Assembly (NCBI GenBank): GCA_958510875.1
Contig: OY294070.1
Coordinates: forward strand, 46,913,576-46,977,575
Source: Endomychus coccineus
Lineage: Eukaryota > Arthropoda > Insecta > Coleoptera > Endomychidae
DNA: 64,000 nt
Direction of reading: 5' to 3'
Of the stretch, positions 22,951 through 32,362 are shown piece by piece (the stretch's first letter is position 1; every line of letters starts with the position of its first letter). The notes below the pieces were generated by a model. It was not told where the DNA came from. It worked only from the letters and a program-made list of their open reading frames with translations, and searched no databases. A program made the position numbers and the translations under genes.

Positions 22951-24340
22951 TTAAGTTTTGATTTTGTGTTTGATTTTATTAGTGAACGTTAATTTTGAAT
23001 CTTTATAGTGAAATATATCGGGAAATTCGCCACACAGTTTTATAATCTGGTGACATTCTTCTTCATTCATGTGATCTGTCCCGATCAATTCAGAAATTTG
23101 ATTGTTTAAATTATTTGTATTTGAGACATCGGTGGTCTCGACAGCACAAAGTTCAAATTGATTCAGGGGCTGAACTTTTGAGGAGTGAATAGGGTTAATG
23201 TTTTTTGTTGGTTTGCGGGATTCGTTATTTCCACAGGAGCTTGGAAATTTGTAGCTGTAGAAATCGATTCTGGTATGATACAATCATTAAATTTCATTGC
23301 AGTGATATATATTAGTTCGTTCAAGGTGACTGGAAAATCAGTAATCTGTTTGGAATTAAGAGGGATAGTAATTTTCTCTTGGGATATACAGTCTTCCTAT
23401 GTATATTCATTCAAAGGAAATTTAGCATTACCGATATGGAGAATTTTATTTTTAATATATTGATAGATATTGGCGTTCAATTGTTCCATCAATCTGAGTC
23501 CTAACAATCCACACAATCAACAGTAAAAAAATATGTGGAATTTTTCGAGGTGAATAACTTGAACATAAATTATTTTGCACAAAGATTTCAGCTCGTGAAA
23601 TTTCCATTTGCTTCAGATTTGTCACAATTTTCTTCAGCGGTATTTCGGTCGAAATTTTCTTGAAGCTTGGAATATTCAGAACAGAACACGGGATTTTCTG
23701 TGTGATAATTTTCGGGGCAATTATAATCAGAGTATGAATGTTCGTAAAATTGTGAAGTACAATCAACCTTGTTAATATTTGTTAGTTCTTGAGATATGAA
23801 ACAAGGGGTTTGATTAGGATTTGGACGAAAGAAATTATTTTGTCTCAAGTTTGATGATTGAGCTTGCGTAGATATAGACATTGGCGTTGGTTTAGGTAAA
23901 TTCTTAGAATTTTGATGATTTGGACGAAAGGCATCAACATTTTGTTGTCGATTTATACCAAAAATCTTTGAAGCGGTTGGAAAGTATGGGCGGCAATTTG
24001 GATTTGAATTTGGTTCTATAGGTATTGGTTGCGATGGGAAAATTGGACGTTCGTTTCTGAGCTGTTGAAAATTATGTTGATAGAGATTATGATTTGGCTG
24101 CATATTCCTCATTGATTGCGACAAATTCCTGTATTGTGAATTGGGATGTTTCAGTGGTTGTTTGAACGTGTTATGATTCGAGTTAAGTGAGTAAGAAATA
24201 TTTTGATTACAAGCCTTTTCTTCACGTATTATTTTACTCTCCGCTGCATCTAGAGCCTATGGGTTCTCTAAGTTTCATAAGTAAAGTTTCTAGGGCTTGT
24301 TGTTCATATATGTGTGGGTTTCAATTGAGGCTTTTAGAAG
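22951..24340 (-). pseudogene. errantivirus/gypsy-like gag C-terminus, protease region and pol N-terminus
   Basis: Minus strand. From 24340 a Gag core reads QALETLLMKLREPIGSR with stops. The open frame 24124-23588 is an Asn/Gln/Pro-rich Gag tail (NLYQHNFQQLRNERPIFP), similar in style to 43187-42800. The protease segment (about 23580-23290) is broken. The frame 23283-22951 is the start of Pol before RT, with ELIGTDHMNEEECHQIIK and FPDIFHYKDSKLTFTNKIK, a hallmark of Ty3/gypsy pol. It ends at 22951, where RT should begin. It is a truncated relic of an insect endogenous retrovirus-like element. Confidence 0.6.
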
Positions 24341-24399
24341 AAAGCAAACTTCATTCATTCAGAACTTTCACAATAATGTTGAGTTATTCGATGTAAGCG

Positions 24400-24790
24400 T
24401 GTTAAATGTTATCTGAATACTGCCGGCTACTGGATTGTTGATTCTAGTTAATTCATTATAAACTACAGAGTGAGCATATTATAATAATGGAACGGTTCAG
24501 GTTACCTAAGAAGTATAAAGAGTGATACATATATTACTTGCACAAACACCACATTGATCTTTTTTAGGCGTGAAAAAAGATATGTTGAATTCACGAGTAA
24601 AAATTTGATAATTTGATAGGCAAAGTCTACGTGTGTATGCTTCAAAAGATATATGCATAATGACATATTCGCAGACTTAGTAGATGTCTATATCATAACC
24701 TCCAGCTATTCACTTTGCTACACATAGAGCTCTCAATATCAGTGTGATGAATAATGAGTACATAATCATTATCATAAATTGCGTTTTATT
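24400..24790. other. AT-rich non-coding spacer
   Basis: I see no ORF, RNA gene or repeat that can be supported here. It separates the gypsy fragment from the minisatellite block. Confidence 0.4.
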
Positions 24791-24799
24791 CCTTATCTG

Positions 24800-25035
24800 A
24801 CCATCATAGTTCGTAAGCGATGATCGCCGGATTGAAAATGTGACCGCTGCCGGTGACGTCATCATCATTCGTAAACTATGGTCGCCGGAATGAATCAGTT
24901 ACTGTACCCGGTTTGAAGCAGTGACGTCATCATCGTTCGTAAACTATGGTTGCCGGATTGAATCAGTTACTGTCACCGGTTTGAAGCAGTGACGTCATCA
25001 TCGTTCGTAAACTATTATCGCCGGATCTTCAATTC
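24800..25035 (+). repeat. 68-bp tandem repeat with TGACGTCA palindromes
   Basis: About 3.3 units. The palindrome TGACGTCA occurs at 24854, 24922 and 24990, exactly 68 bases apart, within units reading ATCATCGTTCGTAAACTATG followed by GTCGCCGGATTGAATCAGTT. The palindrome is the consensus CRE/bZIP site. The array lies in non-coding DNA near Polinton-like sequences. Confidence 0.7.
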
Positions 25036-25139
25036 AATAAAACATCACTTACTCGTCAAAATCGTTATGCATTTCGATACCCATAAAGCTATGGTTAGAT
25101 GTTTTCCCCCAAATTTGTATGCATCATATTGATTTTCCC

Positions 25140-25640
25140 CCCATCGAAAATATGGAAATATTAACATTCTGCACGTGACAGCTGCAAATGACAGAACTGT
25201 CATGACAGTTCACGTATGCCATGACACTCTCACGCTATGACAGATCCACCATGACAGTTCAGTGACAGATGCCATGACACCTTGTTGAAGACCCACAAGA
25301 TAGCCGCCATGGCACCTCTTCCAACCACCATGATGCTCTATGGTTGTGACTTAGGTTAGCTCTATAACCTATAGCTCTATGGTTTCTGTGGTTGTGACTT
25401 AGGTTAGCTCTGTACCCTATAGCTCTATGGTTTCTAAGACTTTGGTATGTGATAGCTGCCATGAAACCTCGCTGGAGACCCACGTGACAGACACCTCGTT
25501 GGAGAAGCACGTGATAGTCGCCATGACACCTCGTCGGAAGAACACGTGACAGACGCCATGATATCTCACCACGTGACAGATCATGTGATTTCAAAAACCA
25601 CGTGACCTCTCTTACAAACAACCTGTAAATACAACATAAC
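25140..25640. repeat. degenerate minisatellite rich in CACGTGA and CATGACA
   Basis: Short units of the type CACGTGACAGACGCCATGACA recur with variable spacing. CACGTG palindromes are seen around 25172, 25480, 25508, 25543, 25574 and 25600. A 55-base direct duplication (GTGACTTAGGTTAGCTCT...) lies inside at about 25345-25440. Reverse-complement versions of these units appear at 29590-30340. The ORF that spans it on the minus strand is a repeat artefact. Confidence 0.55.
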
Positions 25641-25790
25641 ACACTCTTCACAAACACCTCGTATATACATTAAAACAACCAAACTCGCAATCACTGATAA
25701 CGCTATCTTCCCGATGATACTAATTACAAACACCGGATGCCAATCGACAGCATAGACCAGATGCACAGACCGAATATCCTGGCGGCAACT
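25610..25790 (+). repeat. minisatellite unit shared with 36655-36780
   Basis: ACAACCTGTAAATACAACAT, then ACACACTCTTCACAAACACC, then ATCACTGATAACGCTATCTT recur in direct orientation at 36655-36800. The sequence directly precedes PolB fragment D here and follows PolB copy B there, so it probably belongs to the non-coding part of the same Polinton-like family. Confidence 0.5.
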
Positions 25791-25794
25791 AGCC

Positions 25795-26242
25795 CTCTTA
25801 ATCTACTAATATTAACGAGTTTGCACCTCAACTGTGATCTTCATATATAAAGTTAAAGTAAAGAGGCCTGCATTAATGTGAAAACTAACGATGATGCATG
25901 CTTCGCTTGGGCAGTGACTTGCACTATATCCTATTCATGCTAATTCAGATAGAATCACTTCATACCCTCACTAGTCTAGAGTATTGAAATAGAAAGGGAT
26001 TCCAATGAACATGCGCCATATCCACAACTTTGAGAAGCAGAATGAGGTCTCCATCAACGTATCTTAAAGAAAAGCGGAAAATCATTCATCAAGTTACCCA
26101 CCTACCACACGAAGAAGAGGAAAGGCAGGCACGTCAACCTTCTTCTTATTCGAAATCGTTACTTTGAGGAGAATGAAGACAGCAATTATTTGTCACCAGT
26201 TCAATTCCATTACGTCTGAATTGAGATTTATCTCGCCTAGTT
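25795..26242 (+). pseudogene. PolB N-terminal domain fragment (Polinton-like copy D)
   Basis: This stretch aligns at the nucleotide level with 33002-33477 of copy B. For example AAGAGGCCTGCATTAATGTG corresponds to the codons for KEACINVK, followed by the DDACFAWAVT region, the NFEKQNEVSI region and GRHVNLLL. It carries stops and indels. It ends at CGCCTAGTT (LSRLV), exactly where the AGTAGTATA terminus of another element begins (26243). The upstream half of the gene is missing. Confidence 0.65.
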
Positions 26243-26570
26243 AGTAGTATAACGAGCGGGATACCGCCACACTTCGATGGCATGTCCATCCGCCTGTGTT
26301 CACCAATTTCAACTTCTTGAGGGATGTCATCAATGACCAGAGGCTCCTTAAGAAGGAGTAGTCGTCAATAACAAGTGCCATATAACTCGACTCACTAATT
26401 ACTGTCACCTTGAGGTAAAGGTGAGCCTAGCTTAGCCTCGCCCATAATCAAGTCGAAAGAATGTGATTTTTATTTTGTGTCACACAATTCCGTTGAAAAT
26501 ATTATTTTTTATCTTGTCAAGACTTGTTATTTTCTTATCTCTCCTGACGTCACACACGCAGGTCAAAACA
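26243..26570 (+). repeat. left terminal inverted repeat of a Polinton-like element
   Basis: It starts AGTAGTATAACGAGCGGGAT and is the inverted counterpart of the right end at 61290-60840 (whose reverse complement starts AGTAGTATATCAAGCGGGAT). The similarity includes TTCGATGGCAT, ATCCGCCTGTGT, TCAATGACCAGAGGCTCC, the GCCTCGCCCATAAT region and the AAGACTTGTTATTTTCTTAT region. Polintons characteristically begin 5'-AG and have long TIRs. Similarity to the right end is about 80% over the first 100 bases by eye. It has inserted into PolB fragment D. Confidence 0.65.
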
Positions 26571-28250
26571 AATATGAGATCTTAAAATAATTTTGTATCA
26601 ATAATTTGAGTTTATGATAATCATATCGCTTGTTGATCTTGTCTGTACTTTCTATATAAACTGAGATTATTCTGAATCGAGGAATAAAGCATGTGTGTGA
26701 TATCATAATTATTTTATTATTCATAGGACCTTAGAATACAATTTTTACATTTTTGTTTTCCTTAATTTCATACGACATGTAATTAATTTAACTGAACACT
26801 TATGTTTTTTTGATAGACATCCATTTTCCCTATCAATGAAATTACTGATATTTTGTATATCATTTTTCATATGTTGTCATTTAAAAAGTCTCCTTGAAGA
26901 TTCAAATTTAAGTTTATAATTAGTCCATATTTATAATACTATAACGTATCCTTGCGACTTTTCGGTAAAGTGCTTATTTCAAATCATCGGGCGCCAGATT
27001 TTTCTAAAGGTTAACTCCTTTTTGAAGACTTCTGCTATAGATAGCCTTGTCCCTAGGGTAGCTACAGTGAAGTATAACCAGAGTCCAATGGGCAGAAAAC
27101 AGTATCAAAATTGTAGGCTTTAGTTACAATTGATACCTAGTTAAAACTTAGCTCGTTTGAAGATGGAGCAGAAATAATTTAATAAAACGGGGAATTCCAA
27201 ATATTAAAACATATAATAAATATAACAAGTACACTTTCAGAATAATCAATAAAAATGCAATTGAACAGTATTATTTACAAAGATTCCACCCAGACGGAAA
27301 ATGTAATGAAGCTCAAACGGTATATGAAAAATGGTACAACATATCCATTGTTGCGATATGTTCGGTATTGAAATTCAATTCAACGGTACGGAATCGGTTG
27401 ACAAATGATTCACATTTGTCAATTTGCGGAAAATACAAATCGAACAGGTCCTAGCATAATGAGCGGTATTCGGTAAATATTTAGATGGCATTATTACGTG
27501 AAATGTTCAAATCACACTACGATATATTAAACAGTTGAAATTTCGGTCGGATCTGAAGATATATCGTAATGCCCAAAAATATAAACTATTTAGTTTATAT
27601 TTATGTTAAATATATGTTTATACATTACCTTATGTTAAATTGACAAACACAAACACTATTGTTAATTCACATTTTCAAATCTGACTTGAACTCGGATAAT
27701 AATTATTTCACTTTGATTCTAATATGATAATCACATTTCAACGGTACGGATTGAAAATCGAAATCACAAAAGAGAACACAAAAGAGAGCGATCTGCTATC
27801 GGTCACGGCTTTTATATGTTTTTCGAGGTTCTGGACAGGTCCGCTCCACCAATTCCTTATTTTGTGCCGAGAGTTTTTTTACTTATGTCCCGAACAATGC
27901 TTAAAAGTGACGCTACTTTTTAGATCTAAAATTTGCGCACATGATATCTTGGTAGTTCCACTCGGCGGAGTAAGCAAGTGCTATCGGAATTTTCTTGGTT
28001 GTTCGCCCTTTTATACATAAGTTTGATGCGTTAACTTGGCCAGACCCCTGTTTTTGCAACATTTTCCATCGGAATGAAATGCAATTTTGAACGGGCATGA
28101 ATTTGATTCATCTATTTGAATAATTACATTTATTCGAAATTACGGAGACTTAGAAAAGTGACTATCACGGAATACACATTCGGAATTCATACATATCTAT
28201 TAAAATAATGAGCTGTTCAAACTGAGATCACATGTAATATCCGTACTTAC
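26571..28250. other. AT-rich non-coding DNA inside or behind the Polinton terminus
   Basis: No gene is supported. The 98-residue plus-strand frame at 27724-28020 has no recognisable domain and no paralogue in the window. The first few hundred bases are probably element DNA inside the 26243 terminus; the far border cannot be placed. Confidence 0.3.
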
Positions 28251-28258
28251 TACTTGAT

Positions 28259-28928
28259 CTAAATTAAATGATCTTTCAAAATTTTAAGCTTCGTTACAAT
28301 ACTTATATTCACATTCAGTGAATCTGGTGTCGTCATCAACAATGTAACATTATTCTTATATTCATTAATCAAAGTGTAGGCTATATTAATGCGTTCAGTT
28401 ATTTCACCGATTCTTCTTAAAGTAATATTTTCCTGTTGGAATGTACACGTTAATAAGAATTTATCTCTTATCAATGAATCTTTATCAGAAGAACTGTCAT
28501 TTAAACGTTTAAATATTTATTTATGCAACTGTATCCACTAAAAATGTTACATTCTTTCCATTTACATTGAAATACACTCCATTCATACCAATACATTCAT
28601 CCGCAACATTCTTGCTTTCATCTCCTTGCACACAATACACATTGCCTTGATACCCTCTATTTTGCGTATTTCAAGCTAAATTTTCAAACTGTCCTTGACC
28701 GTGGTTATTGTAACCCCTATAATGTCCACGTTTATAATTACTACAGTTCTCACTCCCTTGGTTGTAATTATTAGCTTGTCTTGTATAATTATTCCCGTAG
28801 TTGTGGTTGTAGTTATTTCGGTAATTTCGATTGTGATATATTCCTCTGTCAGAACGGCCTCTATAATTAGTAGCTGTGCTATGACAATTCGGAACCAAAA
28901 TCGACCTTTTTTGCATGTAAATCTCCAT
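28259..28928 (-). pseudogene. gypsy-like gag C-terminus and protease fragment
   Basis: The minus frame 28928-28671 is an Arg/Tyr/Asn/Gly-rich Gag tail (NYRGRSDRGIYHNRNYRNN) of the RNA-binding type found in insect gypsy elements without CCHC knuckles. Past a stop the reading continues as QGNVYCVQGDESKNVADECI and then VNGKNVTFLVDTVA, which matches the start of an aspartic protease with the DTG active site altered to DTV. The frame 28474-28259 is codirectional and may be a further piece of the same element; I cannot assign it. No RT is seen. Confidence 0.45.
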
Positions 28929-29019
28929 AAGGAAATCTAAGGTTCATTTTAGCGAAAACGGTCCATTCCAAGGTCATCCACAATGACGCATGCGCAGTCG
29001 TATCGATGAGGGTATGTAG

Positions 29020-29262
29020 TCTATGGTTCTGGAAGTCTGTGAACTAGTCATCTGTCTATGGTTCTCGAAGTCTGTGAACTAGTCATCTGTCTATGGTTCT
29101 TCCCTACCAGGACAATCTGAAGTCTGTAAACTAGTCATCTGTCTATGGTTCTTCCCTAACTATGGCCGCGACAATCTGAAGTCTGTGAACTAATCATCTG
29201 TGTATGGTTCTTCCCTACCCGGATAATCTGAAGTCTGTGAACTAGTCATCTGTGTACTCACA
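29020..29262 (+). repeat. tandem minisatellite, 35-56 bp units
   Basis: Five imperfect units built on AGTCTGTGAACTAGTCATCT plus GTCTATGGTTCTTCCCTACC. Early units are shorter (about 35 bases) and later ones carry an extra ACAATCTGA-type insert. It has no coding potential. Confidence 0.65.
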
Positions 29263-29490
29263 TTCTACTGAAATGATTTTTTTTCTACACACACCGAGAT
29301 TCGAACCCGGGGAATAAACCCCAAAGTTAGTCGGCTTAACCGCGGAGGATTTGAAACAATTTAATGTAGTACACTTCCACTGAAAATGAAATATTTTTCT
29401 ACACACACGGGAATCGAACCCGAGAAATAAATTCCAAAGCCAACACCTTAACCGCTCAGCTATGGAGGACTTGAGAACAAGTGATTTTAA
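29262..29490 (-). repeat. tandem dimer of a tRNA-like (SINE-type) sequence, 114-bp period
   Basis: Read on the minus strand, the unit at 29475-29395 has an A-box-like TAGCTGAGCGGTTAAGG and a perfect B box GGTTCGATTCC, in the order and spacing of a Ser/Leu-type tRNA. The second unit, 114 bases away, keeps GGTTCGAATCT and CGGTTAAGCC. The acceptor arms do not pair, so these are not functional tRNA genes. They look like tRNA pseudogenes or heads of a tRNA-derived SINE duplicated in tandem. Confidence 0.55.
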
Positions 29491-29499
29491 TGTGGTAGA

Positions 29500-30350
29500 T
29501 ATAACCCGGGGTATCCGGCCCGAGTGATAAGTGTGAGTATATTGCAGTCTAGGTGGTGCATATACAGGTAGTTGTTTGTACATGACGTCAGCCGTGTGGG
29601 TGTCTGAATACGAAGGGGACGAAGTGTATGTCACGGGGCCTACAGCGAGGTATGGAATGTGAGGCTGCTTCTTCATAGCGTCAGTCACAGGGTTTTTGAA
29701 AGAGTTATAATGGCGTTGTTTGTGTATGTCGACAGTCACGTGATTTTTGAAAGAGGCTGTCATCGAGGTATCATGAGAGGGCTGCTGCTGCTCCTTCATC
29801 GAAGTGGGTGCATAGATGGGATGTTATACAGTATGGAAATGATATCTTCTGCATAAGCATTTCTCAAAACGGAATGTTCATAAGGGAATTACTTTCATGA
29901 CGTTCATTCGAGCTGTCTGTACCTTATTTCAACGCGATCGCTATATTACAAAATGCGATTTCAATCATCTTGAACATATGGATATGTGGATATTATTTTC
30001 AGTATACAAAAATGAAGTCTGTCACGTGGGGGCCTCCATGAGGTATGGAATGTGAGGTTATAAAGATTGTTTATGCATAACGTTAGTCGCGTGGATTTGA
30101 ATGAAGCTGTCAACGAGGTGCGGTCTCCAACGAGGCGGGTGTGTAGATGGAATGTGAGGTTATACAGAGTGTACAGGTATAATGATGTATGTCACGCAGG
30201 TCTTGAGCGTGGTATCTACCCCGCGCGAGTCTTCAATGAAATGTGGGGTTGTTTCTACATGCCGTTAGTCGCAGGGTTTTGTCTGAGTTATAATGATATC
30301 GGTCGCGGAGCATCGTCTGCCCCACAGGTCTTCAATAAGGGGCCATAACA
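29500..30350. repeat. GC-richer degenerate repeat block (GTCACGTGG / TCAACGAGGT units)
   Basis: Imperfect units such as GAGGTATGGAATGTGAGGTT and GTCACGTGATTTTTGAAAGA recur several times. The reverse complement of the 25140-25640 block gives the same motifs (CACGTG, ACGAGGTGTC), so the two blocks are an old inverted pair. ORFs crossing it on both strands are repeat artefacts. Confidence 0.45.
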
Positions 30351-31160
30351 TCTAACATGTAGTAGTTTACAAAAATACTGCTTCTCATAATAGCGATATT
30401 ATGAATTATCTGCGTTTGCAGAAAATAACTATTAAATCATCTAAGGACGTTTTTTCGCTAGATCAGTACTAGAGGACCCCAATATTCATTATAATATTAT
30501 AAGTATGCATCATTGGAGGTGGAGAGATAGCTCACTTGAGTGTTAAGGTTGCGCTAAATCGTCTCCAAAAGCAATGTATTCAACTTGGAATATTCATTAT
30601 TGTAATGATGCGCATTCCTCAAATGTTAAAGTAGTTTCATAAATTATCCGAAAGCATTACGAATATATAAAAATGTTTTTCTAAAAGTAGAATTAGAATT
30701 GAAATAATATAATATTATATTTTATCGTAATAATTCATTCATGTATGTTTCATAAATTATCTGATATGAATGAAATAAATTAGTAGCAGGTTGAACAATA
30801 TCCGCTATCATATTTTGCGGTAGAGCGATAGCTAGCTCGAGTAATAAGGAAGTTACGTTCACGCCGATCACCTTCAAACGCAATGAGAATACTTTATTTC
30901 AAATCATACATGTTGTATGTATATATATTCGAATCATATTGATTGAAAATCGCATAATATGAACCGAAATCTAGCTGCTGCTGGTAGGAATATTGATAAT
31001 AATTATTAATGTAGTACCCTCTAAGCGCTATAAACGTTATATAATAAGATTTGAGGTGAATTCGGTAATTCGAGGTATATAATATATAGGTGTGTACAAG
31101 AGGCAGGGTTAGAGTCCAGTACCTATACAGAATCTAGACGAGGCGGTGCCACGCGTCATG
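30351..31160. other. AT-rich spacer with two short similar segments
   Basis: No gene is seen. AGAGATAGCTCACTTGAGTG near 30520 and a diverged version near 30825 (AGAGCGATAGCTAGCTCGAG) resemble tRNA A-box-like heads, but no B box could be found, so I do not call them RNA genes. Confidence 0.3.
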
Positions 31161-31170
31161 ATGATTATTT

Positions 31171-31775
31171 TATGGAGATCAAGTCCGTTTCCCAACCACC
31201 CAAGAGGTAGAACTCATGGCTCGTTGCTTTTTTGATAAAGTGGAAAGCGTCCCCAGGAGGCCTACAAACCACTAGCAATCGATAACAAAATGATTATATA
31301 AAACATGTTCCTTCTAATAATCGCTAAGATTATTGTTTCCTCATAAGTATGACTGCACACCCTCCAAAATTAATTAGGGTAGATTATTAATTCGCCAAAA
31401 TGCTTTTCGGAGGAGGATGGCTGCAGCACGATCACTACCCCTCAAAATCAATTAGAGTTCGCCAGATTCTGAATGAATACATAATCATTTCATTATCGAA
31501 AAAATTAAGGAGTTTTTATGGAGATCAAGTCCGTTTCCCAACCACCCAAGAGGTAAAACTTATGGCACGTTGCTTTTTTTTTGATAAAGTGGAAAGCGCT
31601 CCCAGGAGGCCTACAAACCACTAGCAATCGAAAACAAAATAATTATATAAAACATGTTCCTTCTAATAATCGCTACGATTATTGTTTCCTCATAAGTATG
31701 ACTGCACACCCCCAAAATTAATTAAGGTAGATTATTAATTCGCCAAAATACTTATCGAAGGAGGATGGCTGCATG
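31171..31775 (+). repeat. 346-bp direct tandem duplication
   Basis: TATGGAGATCAAGTCCGTTT begins at 31171 and again at 31517. Similarity extends through ACAAACCACTAGCAATCGA, the CTTCTAATAATCGCTA region and GGAGGATGGCTGCA. The second copy is slightly diverged from the first. A short reading frame is conserved in both units (see the ORF at 31400-31624). Confidence 0.7.
31400..31624 (+). CDS. small ORF in the 346-bp duplication, unknown
   Basis: A 74-residue frame ends with FPTTQEVKLMARCFFFDK followed by VESAPRRPTNH and a TAG. The first repeat unit (31171-31275) encodes the same tail with two Phe codons where this unit has three, so the homopolymer difference is exactly 3 bases and the frame is kept. 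Several other differences are synonymous. This hints at past protein constraint. I do not recognise the peptide. It lies upstream of PolB copy B on the same strand and may be an exon or small gene of that element. Confidence 0.3.
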   Translation: MLFGGGWLQHDHYPSKSIRVRQILNEYIIISLSKKLRSFYGDQVRFPTTQEVKLMARCFFFDKVESAPRRPTNH

Positions 31776-32362
31776 ATCATATTAATGTCAAAGGACGACA
31801 TCTATGAGACCCTTATTACTATATCACCATCTATTGATAAACCGATGAACTATCATAGCTAAATGTCAATGTCAGAACAACTAACGTCAAAGGATGATAT
31901 CTGTGAGGTGTTTTGCTGTTATTTGCGTGGGGAATTTCAAAAATTTAACTCATGTTGTAGCTATACTGTCATCTATTATTGAACCAAACCCTAATTACAA
32001 AATAATGAAATTTTAAAATAACCTACAAATTTCCTTAACGTTAAATGATTACTTACGTATATGAAGTTATTACACCAGAAACCATATTGAGTATATGAGA
32101 ACACGTGGAAGCAATTCATTATTGCATGCACCTGCGTCATCACATTTAGTTTATACGAGAATAATTGAATACAATCCTGTTTCCATATAAGTCACCTGTG
32201 ATCTCAACAGAAAACCGGATTCCATATAATTTCCCTAGATATATATCGGTCGAGTTTCCCCTCAATAATTCTCAGGCAGAAGTAAGCAGTTGGAGAAGAT
32301 CTCCATCCATTTTTTTTTTAAACGATAACATTTACTAATTTTCGATTCTACCGCAGATCAAG
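31776..32362. other. spacer upstream of PolB copy B
   Basis: No gene is supported. It holds short imperfect repeats (AATGTCAAAGGACGACATCT near 31786 and ACGTCAAAGGATGATATCTG near 31883). It is AT-rich and may include the promoter region of PolB copy B; a weak TATATATC lies at 32240. Confidence 0.3.

Noticed and set aside
25259..25766. Minus-strand ORFs of 132 and 61 aa
   Set aside because: They are produced by minisatellite units (repeated NHRAIGYRANLSHN-type peptides) with no independent support.
27724..28020. 98-aa plus-strand ORF
   Set aside because: No recognisable motif, no paralogue in the window, and it is surrounded by non-coding DNA.
29283..29475. Functional tRNA genes on the minus strand
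   Set aside because: A and B boxes are present, but the acceptor arms do not pair and the first unit lacks most of the D arm, so they are tRNA-like repeats.
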